From assembly GCF_900323885.1 (NCBI RefSeq), contig NZ_OOHJ01000018.1, forward strand, positions 4,265,001-4,329,000: a DNA stretch of 64,000 bases, given 5' to 3'. This document shows positions 24,764 to 32,779 of the stretch, in pieces; the first letter of the stretch is position 1; each line of letters starts with the position of its first letter. The position numbers and the translations under genes were made by a program. The DNA comes from [Actinomadura] parvosata subsp. kistnae (GTDB lineage Bacteria; Actinomycetota; Actinomycetes; Streptosporangiales; Streptosporangiaceae). Below the pieces are notes generated by a model. The model searched no databases, was not told where the DNA came from, and saw only the letters and a program-made list of their open reading frames with translations.

Positions 24764-26034
24764 GCCGCCGGGTCGGTGAAGCGGCAGCCGTAATGGGGGT
24801 CGGCCACGGTGACGGGGCGGCTCACGTCGTCGCCCTGGGGCCGCTTGCCGGTGCGCTGCCAGCGTACGAGGTCGTCCCAGGCGGCGCCGGCCTCGGCCGG
24901 GCTGAACTCGCAGTGCCCCGCCGCCCGGATCGCCCGCTGCACGAGCAGCCCGGAGCGGCCGTTCCTGGCCACGTCGGCCCGGTAGTACTGCTCCATCGAG
25001 AACGGCACGAAGTTGTCGCCCAGGTCGTGCAGCGACAGCACGGGCACGGTGATCCTGCCGGTGACGGCGGGCACCTCGGTCAGCCGCCCGGTCCAGCGCG
25101 CGGCCGGGTCGGCGGGATCGACGCGCTGGACACTCGCGTTGACGTTCACCGGCGCCGACGGGCGGTAGACGGTGCCGCGGTTGGTGGCCACCCGGCCGGG
25201 CTCCCGCGCGAGCGGGCCGCCCTCGTCCGGCCCCGCCAGCCCGAACAGGAAGTCCTGCCAGTACGCGAACGCCGCCGACGCCCCCGGCCGCGGGCCGCCG
25301 CCGAGGTTGACGACGATGTCGCGGAACTGCCGGCCCAGCTCGTTCGCGGGCTCGGCCCCGCCGGTCAGGCCCAGCCGCTCCTTGATCTTCGGGACGGCCG
25401 AGGTCGCGTAGTCCGCCGGGATCGGGTACGCGGGCACGTCGGCCAGGTCCTGGGCGACGAGCTGGAAGTCGAGGAAGAAGTCGAACAGCTCGTGGTCGCC
25501 GAGCACCCCGCACATCGGCAGCGCGGCGTCGTACACGCCGGGGAACTGCTCGATGGAGCGCACGGTGACGTGCCCGCCCATCGACACGCCGGCGAGGAAC
25601 GTGCGGCGCGGCCGGCCCACCTCGCGCGTGAAGCGCGAGACGAGGGCGCGGGTGCTGAGCACGCCCGCCCGCACGTCGTAGCCGTTGGCGTAGTAGGAGG
25701 AGGCGGCCCAGGCGTAGCCCTGCTCCAGCAGCCGCTGCCGCAGGCCGTAGCCGGGCGGCTCGACGGTGAGCACCGTCGTGTCGCCGCGGTAGCCGTGCGC
25801 CCACATGACCAGCTCGCCGTTCCAGCGCGGCGGCACCTCGATGTCGAAGGCCGCGTGCTCGTGCACGCCTTGCAGGACCCGGCTGGGCCGGCCGCCGACG
25901 GTGGACGGGGCCAGGGGTGGGTTGTCGATCGTGTAGCCCGGCAGCGGCTGGTCGTCGGGGGTCGCTCCCGCGGCGGGCGTGGCGGGTAACGCGCACAGCA
26001 CGGCGGCGAGAACGACCGAAAGGAGGGTGCGCAT
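24715..26034 (-). CDS. Secreted alpha/beta hydrolase
   Basis: A 439-residue protein with a Sec signal peptide (LLSVVLAAVLCALPATPAAGA, cleavage near residue 23). The hydrolase part shows NGELVMWAHGYRGD (oxyanion region), the nucleophile elbow GVSMGGH near residue 150, and a likely acid/histidine pair in LSLHDLGDNFVPF and RAAGHCEFSP. Several cysteines in the C-terminal half (MCGVLG, GHCEF, YGCRF, APCPS) suggest disulfides. I cannot name the substrate; extracellular esterase or peptidase are both possible. ATG 26034 has AAAGGTG upstream. Its leader region contains 11-13-bp tandem repeats (26054-26095). Confidence 0.85.
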   Translation of the reverse strand: MRTLLSVVLAAVLCALPATPAAGATPDDQPLPGYTIDNPPLAPSTVGGRPSRVLQGVHEHAAFDIEVPPRWNGELVMWAHGYRGDTTVLTVEPPGYGLRQRLLEQGYAWAASSYYANGYDVRAGVLSTRALVSRFTREVGRPRRTFLAGVSMGGHVTVRSIEQFPGVYDAALPMCGVLGDHELFDFFLDFQLVAQDLADVPAYPIPADYATSAVPKIKERLGLTGGAEPANELGRQFRDIVVNLGGGPRPGASAAFAYWQDFLFGLAGPDEGGPLAREPGRVATNRGTVYRPSAPVNVNASVQRVDPADPAARWTGRLTEVPAVTGRITVPVLSLHDLGDNFVPFSMEQYYRADVARNGRSGLLVQRAIRAAGHCEFSPAEAGAAWDDLVRWQRTGKRPQGDDVSRPVTVADPHYGCRFTDPAAYSTGTRPLFAPCPSA

Positions 26035-26053
26035 CGGTCGTCACCTTTCTTCA

Positions 26054-26095
26054 GAGGGGCTTCCGAGGGGCTTCTGAGGGGGCTTCCGAGGGGGC
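26054..26095. repeat. 11-13-bp tandem repeat in the leader of the secreted hydrolase
   Basis: About four units of the type AGGGGCTTCCG / AGGGGCTTCTG / AGGGGGCTTCCG, 20-60 bp upstream of ATG 26034. In the mRNA it is a C-rich repeated leader. No regulator site is implied beyond the repetition. Confidence 0.8.
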
Positions 26096-26318
26096 GCGGC
26101 GCCTTCCTCGCTCCTCCATGAGACACCAGAGGCCACCACGGCTCCAGACGGTGTGAACCGGGTTATCGCCTGAGATCTGTGGGCTTTGACGGGTTGTTTG
26201 GGTTTAAGGAGGTAACTGAGAGTATTCGCATGGGTACGTCTGCTTCCGTCTAGGCGCTCACCCGAGCGGGGGGTCGCCGGACTCTGGCCGATCGATCCAT
26301 GAATGGAAACGAGAGCAC

Positions 26319-26738
26319 GTGAACACTCAAATTCGGCAATCGCGGCCCGGGCGTCGGCTCGCGGCACTAGCTCTGACCGGCGCGGCCGCCGGTGTCATGC
26401 TCCTTCCGGGGGTGGCCAGCGCGAGCGCCGGCTTCCCCGCCGTCCAGGCCGGGGGACCGCCGTCCGAGCCCGTCCGGCACGTCACCAAGACCAGGTACGT
26501 CCCGAGGGAGAAGCCGGTCCTGCACAACCCGCGCTACCACATGCCGCGGATCGACATCATCGTCCACAACGACAACCACTCGCGCAACGAGCACCGGCGC
26601 CACGAGAACTTCAAGCACGACGACGTCAAGGAAGAGCCGGTCAAGGACGACAAGATCGACCACACCCCGGTCAAGGATGACCACGAGAACGACCACGACC
26701 ACGACAACGACAAGTGGTGGTGGCCGAACCTGGACTGA
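26319..26738 (+). CDS. Small secreted His/Asp-rich protein of unknown function
   Basis: A 139-residue protein not recognised as any family. An N-terminal signal peptide (RLAALALTGAAAGVMLLPGVASASA) ends near residue 37. The mature part is strongly hydrophilic and rich in His, Asp, Asn and Lys: an IDIIVHNDNHSRNEHRRHENF stretch, two repeats of the kind KEEPVKDDKIDHTPVKDD, and a tail DHENDHDHDNDKWWWPNLD. There are no cysteines in the mature part. The histidine/acid density suggests metal or mineral binding at the cell surface, which is inference only. It starts at GTG 26319 and is followed by a strong terminator. The 284-bp leader (26035-26318) has an unpaired AAGGAGGT at 26206-26213. Confidence 0.7.
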   Translation: MNTQIRQSRPGRRLAALALTGAAAGVMLLPGVASASAGFPAVQAGGPPSEPVRHVTKTRYVPREKPVLHNPRYHMPRIDIIVHNDNHSRNEHRRHENFKHDDVKEEPVKDDKIDHTPVKDDHENDHDHDNDKWWWPNLD

Positions 26739-26756
26739 CGCTCCAGCGGGGACCCG

Positions 26757-26793
26757 GGGGCCGCTTCCTGTCGGGGAAGGAGGAAGCGGCCCC
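26757..26793 (+). terminator. Strong hairpin terminator after the His/Asp-rich gene
   Basis: GGGGCCGCTTCCT (26757-26769) and AGGAAGCGGCCCC (26781-26793) form a perfect 13-bp stem with an 11-base loop, followed by TTGT. It lies 19 bp after the stop codon. Confidence 0.9.
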
Positions 26794-26960
26794 TTGTCGT
26801 GGGCCCGGCGATGTACGTTTCATCGGCCCCGCCGGGCCGCCCCCGCGTAACCGCCGGTCAGGGCCTCGAGGGAGGCCGGTCCAGGCCGCGGACCTGGTTG
26901 GGGCGGCGGGCGAGCGGATACCGTCCGATCTTGACGACGCCTCGCCGCTGGAGCCCTGAC

Positions 26961-28490
26961 ATGCCAGGAAAACGCTGGGCAGTCCCCGCGCTGCTCGCCT
27001 TGTCCCTGCCACTCCTGACAGCCCCCATGACCGCCCCGCCGGCCACAGCGGCGACCTCCTCCGCGCAGGCGGCCGCGACCGTGCCGCTGGAGGAGATCAA
27101 CGCCACGGCCACGCAGGTCGCCTTCGGCTTACGCCGGCCCACCGCGATCGCCGCGCCCGACGACGGGACGAAGCGGCTGTTCATCACCGAGAAGCGCGGC
27201 ACCGTGCGCGTCTACCACCCCGACACCGGCCTCTCCCAGACGCCGCTCATCGACATCACCGCGTCGGTGGACGAGTCCGGCAACGAGCGCGGCCTGCTCG
27301 GCATCGCCCTCGCCCCCGACTTCGCCCGCAGCCAGAACCTCTACCTCGCCTACACCGCCCTGCCGGACGGCGCCGTCACCCTGGCCCGCTACCGTCTCGG
27401 CCAGGCCAAGCTCGAACCCCTGCTCGCCCAGGAGCACTCCGAGAACACCAACCACAACGGCGGCCAGCTCACCTTCGGCACCGACGGCATGCTCTACATG
27501 AGCATCGGCGACGGCGGCGGCGCGGGTGACCCCTTCGACAGCGGGCAGCGCCTCGACACCCTGCTGGGCAAGATCCTGCGCGTGGACGTGAGCAGGAGCT
27601 GCGGCGACCTGGCCTACTGCGTGCCGGCGGACAACCCGTTCACGAAGGTGCAGGGGGCGCGGGGCGAAATCTGGATGTACGGCGGTCGCAACCCCTGGCG
27701 CTTCTCCGTGGACCCGGCGAACGGCTCCCTGTGGATCGGTGACGTCGGCCAGGGCAGGTGGGAGGAGATCGACCACGTCAAGGCCGGGCGGCAGGCGGGC
27801 GCGAACCTCGGCTGGTCCTGCTACGAGGGGCTGGAGGTGTTCGACCAGGCGCAGTGCCGCACCGACGTCACCTACACCAAGCCCGTCTTCACCTACTCGC
27901 CGCACACCGGCGGCTGCGCGGTCATCGGCGGGCAGGTCTACCGCGGCAAGCAGTTCGCCGACCTGGTCGGCGGCACCTACATCGCGGCCGACTACTGCTA
28001 CATGACCACGTGGGCGCTGCGCGAGAACGGCTCGGGCGGCTACACCGCGGCGGAGATCGGCGAGATGCCGACGCAGGTCACCGCGTTCGGCGCGACGCCG
28101 GAGGGTGAGCTGTACGTCGTCAACGACCTGCCCGGCGGCCTGCACCGGATCTCGTTCGAGCACGTCCTGCCGACCTGCAGGATCGCCTACACGGCGCGGA
28201 CGTGGGGCACCGGCCTGACCATGGACCTCACGATCACGAACGTCGGCAGCACGCCCATCAACGGCTGGACGCTGCGCTTCCCGTTGGCCAGGGGCCAGAG
28301 CGTCATCTCCGACTGGAACACCGACCTGGTGCAGAACGGCGACATGGTCATCGCCACCAACGCCGGGCACAACGGCTCCATCGCGCCCGGCCAGAGCGTC
28401 ACCATGGGGTACCTGGCCAGTCACACGGGTGACACGGCCTCGCCGAGCCGGTTCACGCTCAACAAGGACACCTGCGCCGTCGCCCGCTGA
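26961..28490 (+). CDS. Secreted PQQ-type sugar dehydrogenase with C-terminal CBM2
   Basis: A 509-residue secreted protein. A signal peptide covers residues 1-33. About 45-390 is a soluble glucose/sorbosone dehydrogenase beta-propeller: GLRRPTAIAAPDDGTKRLFI, NERGLLGIALAPDF, SENTNHNGGQLTFGTDGMLY, MSIGDGG, WMYGGRNPWRFSVDP. The last ~105 residues form a family 2 carbohydrate-binding module (CRIAYTARTWGTGLTMDLTI; INGWTLRFPL; NAGHNGSIAPGQSVTMGY; final cysteine). The family oxidises aldoses with PQQ; the CBM2 would hold it on cellulose or chitin, as in AA12-type enzymes. ATG 26961 has GGAG 8 bp upstream. PQQ use is inferred; no PQQ synthesis genes are in the window. Confidence 0.92.
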   Translation: MPGKRWAVPALLALSLPLLTAPMTAPPATAATSSAQAAATVPLEEINATATQVAFGLRRPTAIAAPDDGTKRLFITEKRGTVRVYHPDTGLSQTPLIDITASVDESGNERGLLGIALAPDFARSQNLYLAYTALPDGAVTLARYRLGQAKLEPLLAQEHSENTNHNGGQLTFGTDGMLYMSIGDGGGAGDPFDSGQRLDTLLGKILRVDVSRSCGDLAYCVPADNPFTKVQGARGEIWMYGGRNPWRFSVDPANGSLWIGDVGQGRWEEIDHVKAGRQAGANLGWSCYEGLEVFDQAQCRTDVTYTKPVFTYSPHTGGCAVIGGQVYRGKQFADLVGGTYIAADYCYMTTWALRENGSGGYTAAEIGEMPTQVTAFGATPEGELYVVNDLPGGLHRISFEHVLPTCRIAYTARTWGTGLTMDLTITNVGSTPINGWTLRFPLARGQSVISDWNTDLVQNGDMVIATNAGHNGSIAPGQSVTMGYLASHTGDTASPSRFTLNKDTCAVAR

Positions 28491-28502
28491 CCGGCCGGGA
28501 CC

Positions 28503-29066
28503 TCAGCTCTCGTCGGCGGGCAGGGTGAAGAGGCGGACGTGGACGGGCCGGGCGTCCGGCGGCGCCTCGTCCGCCGGGCGGCTGTACCGCAGGAGCAGGG
28601 CGATGTACTCCTCGTAGAACGCGTCCAGCTCCTCTCGGGTCATCCGGGCCAGCCCGCGCGAGCCCCTGGCCCAGCCCGGGTCGGCCCGGTAGGCGGCGGG
28701 GAAGCGCTCGAACAGGGCGCGGTCCTCTTCGTAGCCGACCCGGTGGAACTCCTCCAGCACCGCCCGGTCCTCCGGCGCCACCTGGTCGGGGGTGGGCAGC
28801 CGCAGGTCGCGGGGCACCTTGGCGCGCCGCCACCAGCGCTCCCGGCCCGTGGAGCGCTCGGGGATCTCCTCGATGAAGCCGTACTTCTCGAGCTGGCGCA
28901 GGTGGTAGCTGGTCGTGCCGGTCTTCGCGCCGAGCAGCTCACCGAGGGTGGTGGAGGTGGCCGGGCCGTGCACGTTGAGGTGGGTCAGCATCGCGCGGCG
29001 CATGGGGTGCGCCAGCGCCTTGAGCCGGTCGGGGTCGTCGAGCAGGTACGGCTCGTCATCCTTCAT
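28503..29066 (-). CDS. ArsR-like winged-helix regulator
   Basis: A 187-residue protein: DPDRLKALAHPMRRAMLTHLNVHG and the helix-turn-helix TSTTLGELLGAKTGTTSYHLRQLEKYGFIEEI, then the wing GRERWWRRAKVPRDLRL, and a C-terminal helical region (residues 105-175) longer than in plain ArsR proteins, without the metal-binding cysteine motif. It diverges from a membrane-anchored hydrolase and probably represses it. Two identical TCTGCAGA palindromes lie in the shared promoter region. TAGCCT is 7 bp before ATG 29066, suggesting a leaderless message. It ends 12 bp from the convergent PQQ-type enzyme gene. Confidence 0.9.
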   Translation of the reverse strand: MKDDEPYLLDDPDRLKALAHPMRRAMLTHLNVHGPATSTTLGELLGAKTGTTSYHLRQLEKYGFIEEIPERSTGRERWWRRAKVPRDLRLPTPDQVAPEDRAVLEEFHRVGYEEDRALFERFPAAYRADPGWARGSRGLARMTREELDAFYEEYIALLLRYSRPADEAPPDARPVHVRLFTLPADES

Positions 29067-29073
29067 GAGGAGC

Positions 29074-29138
29074 AGGCTAGTACTCCAGAACGATATCTGC
29101 AGACATTCCTTTGCCGAGAGTTCTCTGCAGACTAGTCT
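29074..29138. promoter_or_regulatory. Divergent promoter region with two TCTGCAGA operators
   Basis: TCTGCAGAC occurs at 29096-29104 and 29124-29132, 28 bp apart centre to centre. The plus promoter is TTGCCG (29111-29116), 16 bp, TAGTCT (29133-29138), 7 bp, ATG 29146. The minus -10 TAGCCT (29079-29074) is 7 bp from ATG 29066. The right site lies in the plus spacer and the left site on the minus -35 zone. Confidence 0.6.
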
Positions 29139-29145
29139 CGGCAAC

Positions 29146-30552
29146 ATGATGAAGCTGTTGGCGGCGATCCTCGCCGTGCTTTTCGCCTTACCGCTCCCCG
29201 CCGGCGCCACCGCACCGCCAGGGCTGCCGGCCGACCTGACGTCCACCGAAGTGAGCTTCCGCGGGGAGGGCGGCCTGGAGCTGCACGGCAGCGTGATCAG
29301 CCCCGCGAACGCCCGCGCCGGGCGGCCCGGAGTCGTGCTGGTGCACGGCGCGGGCACCGGCACCCCCAGGGAGAAGCTGCTGGCCGAGGCCGTGGGAGCC
29401 GCCCGGCAGGGCTTGTCCGTGCTCATCTACGACAAGCGCTCCCAGGGGTACTCGACCACCGAGCGGTCCTACCCGCAGCTCGCCGAGGACGCGCTCGGCG
29501 CCGTCGCCACCCTGCGGCGCCAGCCCGGCGTCGATCCCGCCAAGGTCGGGATCTGGGGGCTCAGCGAGGGCGGCTGGGTCGCGCCGCTCGCCGCCACCCG
29601 CCCCTCCTCGGGCATCGCCTTCGTCATCGTCGTCGGCGCCAACGCGCTCAGCCCGCTGCGGCAGCAGGCCTGGGCCGTGGCGGCCGGGCTGCGCAAGGCG
29701 GGCGCGGGCGGGTCACTGGTCGGGCGGGCCGAGCCGAACCTGTACCGGGTGATCGCCGACGGCGGCCTGTTCCCCGAGCCGTACCACGACCCGGAGCCGG
29801 TCCTCGCACGGGTGCGGCAGCCCGTGCTCGCCATCTGGGGGGTGCACGACCTGCTGACGCCGCCCAGGGAGACGCCGCCCCTCTTCGCCGATGCCCTGGA
29901 GGCGGGCGGCAACCGCCGCTACACCTTCCGCTTCTTCCCCCAGGCCGACCACGCCGCCCACCTGACCCCCGACGGCGGCGTCACCCGGCTGCCCGAGCTG
30001 GCCCCCGGCTACGCCGAGCTGGTCGGGACATGGGTGGGCGAGGCCACCTCGGGGCGGGCCCCCGTGGCCCAGGTCTCCGGGCCGGCCCCGGTGCAGGCCG
30101 TCGACTCCTTCGGGGTGCCGCCCACCGCCTGGTGGGAGTCGGCCGCCATGCAGGTCGTGGCGCTGGTGCTGCTCCTGGTGGCGTTCGGCGGCTACCCCGT
30201 CGTGGCCCTCGTCCGGCGGGTCCGGCGGCGCGACGCGGGCGTGCCGTCCGTGGCGGCGCGGGTGATCAGCGCGGGCGGGCTGGTGGCGATCCTGGGCGGG
30301 TTCGCGTACCTGTTCTACGTGATCATGACCGGCGGGAAACTGGCCGCGCCCGGCCCCATGCTGGGCGACCGGCCCGTGCTCTGGCTCGCCCTCCAGGCGG
30401 TCGCCGTCGCGACCGTCGCCGCCACCGCGGTCACGGTGGCGACGTGGCGGCGCGCGGGCACGCGGGGCGAGCGGGTGCGGCTGGGGCTGCTCATCGCGGG
30501 CGGCGCGGTGTTCGTGCCCTGGGCGCTGTACTGGGGACTGCTGCTGCCTTGA
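29146..30552 (+). CDS. Exported alpha/beta hydrolase with C-terminal membrane anchor
   Basis: A 468-residue protein: signal peptide (LLAAILAVLFALPLPAGATA), an S33/BAAT-like alpha/beta hydrolase domain about residues 35-310 (VVLVHGAGTGTPREKL; YDKRSQGYSTTERSYP; nucleophile GLSEGGWVAPL; acid in WGVHDLLTPP; His in FPQADHAAHLTP), then three or four membrane helices in the last 120 residues (VVALVLLLVAFGGYPVVALV and following). The active site would face the outside. It diverges from the ArsR-like regulator, and its promoter spacer contains one of the two TCTGCAGA sites. The 3' end lies in a 33-bp duplicated segment. The substrate is unknown. Confidence 0.87.
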   Translation: MMKLLAAILAVLFALPLPAGATAPPGLPADLTSTEVSFRGEGGLELHGSVISPANARAGRPGVVLVHGAGTGTPREKLLAEAVGAARQGLSVLIYDKRSQGYSTTERSYPQLAEDALGAVATLRRQPGVDPAKVGIWGLSEGGWVAPLAATRPSSGIAFVIVVGANALSPLRQQAWAVAAGLRKAGAGGSLVGRAEPNLYRVIADGGLFPEPYHDPEPVLARVRQPVLAIWGVHDLLTPPRETPPLFADALEAGGNRRYTFRFFPQADHAAHLTPDGGVTRLPELAPGYAELVGTWVGEATSGRAPVAQVSGPAPVQAVDSFGVPPTAWWESAAMQVVALVLLLVAFGGYPVVALVRRVRRRDAGVPSVAARVISAGGLVAILGGFAYLFYVIMTGGKLAAPGPMLGDRPVLWLALQAVAVATVAATAVTVATWRRAGTRGERVRLGLLIAGGAVFVPWALYWGLLLP

Positions 30553-30609
30553 GCGTGGGTGGGGGTCGCGGGGCGGCTGCCTCAGGCGTGGGTGAGGGCG
30601 CCGGGGCGG
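30544..30609. repeat. 33-bp tandem duplication across two convergent gene ends
   Basis: Copies 30544-30576 and 30577-30609 match at about 26 of 33 positions (CTGCCT...GCGTGGGTG...CGGGGCGG). The first holds the hydrolase stop codon (30550-30552), the second the minus-strand stop of the AraC gene (30582-30584). Confidence 0.8.
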
Positions 30610-31547
30610 GTGCGGGAGCGGAACGTGCGGCGGTAGGTGTCCGGGGGCACGCCGACCGTGCGGTTGAAGTTGCGGCGCAACGTCGTGGCGGTGCCCATGC
30701 CGGTGGCCGAGGCGATGGCGTCGACGCTGTCGTCCGTGGTCTCCAGCAGCTGCTGGGCGTGGCGGATCCGCTGGATCAGCAGCCACTGGAGCGGGGTGGT
30801 GCCGGTGACCGAGCGGAAGTGGCGGCCCAGGTTGCGGGCGCTCATCCGCGCCTGGCGGGCCAGGTCCTCCACGGTCAGCGGCTGGTCCAGCCGCTCCATC
30901 ACCCACGGGAACAGCTCCGCCAGCGGATGGTTGTCGGGGGCGGGCACCGGCGTCGTGACGAACTGGGACTGGCCGCCGTCCCGGTGCGGCGGCACCACCA
31001 GGCGGCGGGCGACCGCGTTGGTGACCGAGGAGCCGTGGTCGAGGCGGACCAGGTGCAGGCACAGGTCCATGGCCGCGGCCTTGCCCGCCGAGGTCAGCAC
31101 GTCGCCGTTGTCCACGTACAGGACGTCCGGGTCCACCTCCACCTCGGGGAAGCGGGTGGCCAGCTCCCTCGTGTGCGCCCAGTGCGTGGTGGCGCGCTTG
31201 CCGTCCAGCAGGCCCGCCTCGGCCAGCACGAACGCGCCCGTGCACAGGGACGCCACGCGGGCGCCCGCCTCGTGGGCCGCGCGCACCGCCGCGACCAGCT
31301 CGGCCGGCGGGCTCACGTCCACGTCGGCCCAGCCGGGGACGATCACCGTGTCGGCCTCTCGCAGGTGGTCGAGGCCGTGGTCGGGCTCCAGCAGGAACCG
31401 GCCGGCCCGCACCGCGCCCGGCCCGCAGACCACGAGGTCGTACCAGGGGTCGGCCAGGTGCGTCAGGTCGGCCCCGAAGACCTCGTACGCCAGGGAGAGC
31501 TCGAAATGCAGCATTCCGTCGGTGACGGCCAGCGCGACTGTGTGCAT
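30582..31547 (-). CDS. GlxA-like AraC regulator with DJ-1/PfpI domain
   Basis: A 321-residue protein. Residues 1-185 form a DJ-1/PfpI-like domain (MHTVALAVTDGMLHFELSLAYEVF; DTVIVPGW; VASLCTGAFVLAEAGLLDGKRATTHW, with cysteine at the nucleophile-elbow position). Residues 215-312 carry the AraC double helix-turn-helix (VEDLARQARMSARNLGRHF; DSVDAIASATGMGTATTLRRNF). Many such proteins control the divergent metabolic gene, here the saccharopine-dehydrogenase-like enzyme at 31658. TACAAT lies 7 bp before ATG 31547, a leaderless start, flanked by an 8-bp inverted repeat. A paralogue of similar design is at 32766-33719. Confidence 0.92.
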   Translation of the reverse strand: MHTVALAVTDGMLHFELSLAYEVFGADLTHLADPWYDLVVCGPGAVRAGRFLLEPDHGLDHLREADTVIVPGWADVDVSPPAELVAAVRAAHEAGARVASLCTGAFVLAEAGLLDGKRATTHWAHTRELATRFPEVEVDPDVLYVDNGDVLTSAGKAAAMDLCLHLVRLDHGSSVTNAVARRLVVPPHRDGGQSQFVTTPVPAPDNHPLAELFPWVMERLDQPLTVEDLARQARMSARNLGRHFRSVTGTTPLQWLLIQRIRHAQQLLETTDDSVDAIASATGMGTATTLRRNFNRTVGVPPDTYRRTFRSRTRPGALTHA

Positions 31548-31580
31548 GTCCGGAATTGTATGGGTGATGGCGTTCCGGAC
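31548..31580. promoter_or_regulatory. Leaderless promoter and inverted repeat before the GlxA-like gene
   Basis: Minus-strand TACAAT (31560-31555) ends 7 bp before ATG 31547. GTCCGGAA (31548-31555) and TTCCGGAC (31573-31580) are perfect 8-bp arms with a 17-bp spacer and bracket the -10, as an autoregulatory operator could. Confidence 0.5.
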
Positions 31581-31657
31581 ACTCGTGCGGGGGATGCGCC
31601 GTTGCCAGGATGGTCACGTCAGATCGCGGCAGATCAGGTGAGCACGGGGAGAAACCC

Positions 31658-32686
31658 ATGGCAGCAGGGCAGATGGTGGCGGTGTTCGGGGCGTACGGGC
31701 ACACCGGGCGGTTCGTGGTGGCGCGGCTCCTCGAGCGCGGGTTCGTCCCCGTCCTGTCCGGGCGGGACGCCGGGAAGCTGAAGGAGCAGGCGTACGAGAG
31801 CGGGCTGGAGGCCCGCCCCGCGTCCGTGGACGACCCGGCCGCGCTGGACCGCGCGCTGGCCGGCACCGCGGCGGTGATCAACTGCGCCGGGCCCTTCGCC
31901 ACGACCGGCGCCCCCGTCATCGAGGCGGCGCTGCGCGCCGGGATCCCGTACGTGGACGTGGCCGCCGAGATCGAGGCCAACGTCGACACGTTCACCCAGT
32001 TCGCCGGCCGTGCCCGCGAGCAGGGCGCGGTGGTCGTCCCCGCGATGGCCTTCTACGGCGGGCTCGGCGACCTGCTGGCCACCGCCGCGATGGGCGACTG
32101 GACGGCGGCCGACGAGGCGCACATCGCGTACGGGCTGAGCGACTGGCACCCCACCGCCGGCACCCGCGCCTCCGGCGTGATCTCCCGGCAGCGGCGGGAC
32201 GGGCGGCGCGTCCGGTACGCCGGCGGCCGGCTGGAGTACCGCGACGACCAGTCCCCGACGCTGGAGTGGCCGTTCCCCGAGCCGATGGGGCCCAGGGCCG
32301 TCATCGGGGAGTTCTCGATGGCCGACATCGTCACCGTGCCGAGCCACCTGGCCATCCCCGAGGTGCGCACGTACATGACGGTCGAGGCGGCCAAGGACGT
32401 CGTGGCCCCCGACACGCCGGCGCCGGCCCCGGCCGACGAGAAGGGGCGCTCCGCGCAGACGTTCCTCGTGGACGTCGTCGTCCGCGCGGGCGGCAGCGAG
32501 CGGCGCGCCGTGGCCACCGGCCAGGACATCTACGCCATCACGGCGCCGATCGTGGTGGAGGCGGTGGAGCGCATCCTCTCGGGGCGGACCAGGGCGGTCG
32601 GCGTCGTCTCCGCCGGCGAGATCTTCGACGCGCCCGACTTCCTGCGGGCGCTGTCCCCTCACCTCACGGTGGACCTGCACGGGTGA
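31658..32686 (+). CDS. Saccharopine-dehydrogenase-like NAD(P)-binding oxidoreductase
   Basis: A 342-residue protein of the saccharopine dehydrogenase/trans-acting enoyl reductase group. The dinucleotide-binding start is MVAVFGAYGHTGRFVVARLL (GxxGxTG), followed by LAGTAAVINCAGPFATTGAPVIEAAL, characteristic of the group, and YVDVAAEIEANV. The C-terminal half is the substrate domain with AMAFYGGLGDLLATAAMGDW. ATG 31658 has GGGGAGA upstream. It diverges from a GlxA-like AraC regulator, its probable activator; CAGATC repeats 10 bp apart at 31620-31636 could be the activator half-sites. Substrate unknown; true lysine metabolism is unlikely given the short length. Confidence 0.85.
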   Translation: MAAGQMVAVFGAYGHTGRFVVARLLERGFVPVLSGRDAGKLKEQAYESGLEARPASVDDPAALDRALAGTAAVINCAGPFATTGAPVIEAALRAGIPYVDVAAEIEANVDTFTQFAGRAREQGAVVVPAMAFYGGLGDLLATAAMGDWTAADEAHIAYGLSDWHPTAGTRASGVISRQRRDGRRVRYAGGRLEYRDDQSPTLEWPFPEPMGPRAVIGEFSMADIVTVPSHLAIPEVRTYMTVEAAKDVVAPDTPAPAPADEKGRSAQTFLVDVVVRAGGSERRAVATGQDIYAITAPIVVEAVERILSGRTRAVGVVSAGEIFDAPDFLRALSPHLTVDLHG

Positions 32687-32725
32687 GAGCGGGCCGGGGA
32701 CGGGCGGCTCGGCGGCGTGACCCCC

Positions 32726-32779
32726 GTTCAGGTGGCGGCCCCCCGTTCAGGTGGCGGCCCCCCGCTCAGGTGGCGGCCT
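32726..32779. repeat. 19-bp tandem repeat at convergent gene ends
   Basis: Units GTTCAGGTGGCGGCCCCCC at 32726-32744 and 32745-32763, and a third, partial unit from 32764. The third unit contains the minus-strand stop codon of the AraC gene (32766-32768), so the gene's last codons and stop are present three times. Confidence 0.85.

Noticed and set aside
26150-26318. Riboswitch (c-di-AMP ydaO type) before the small secreted protein
   Set aside because: The leader is long and precedes an exported protein, as in known actinobacterial cases, but I could not find the conserved ydaO blocks. A covariance-model search would decide.
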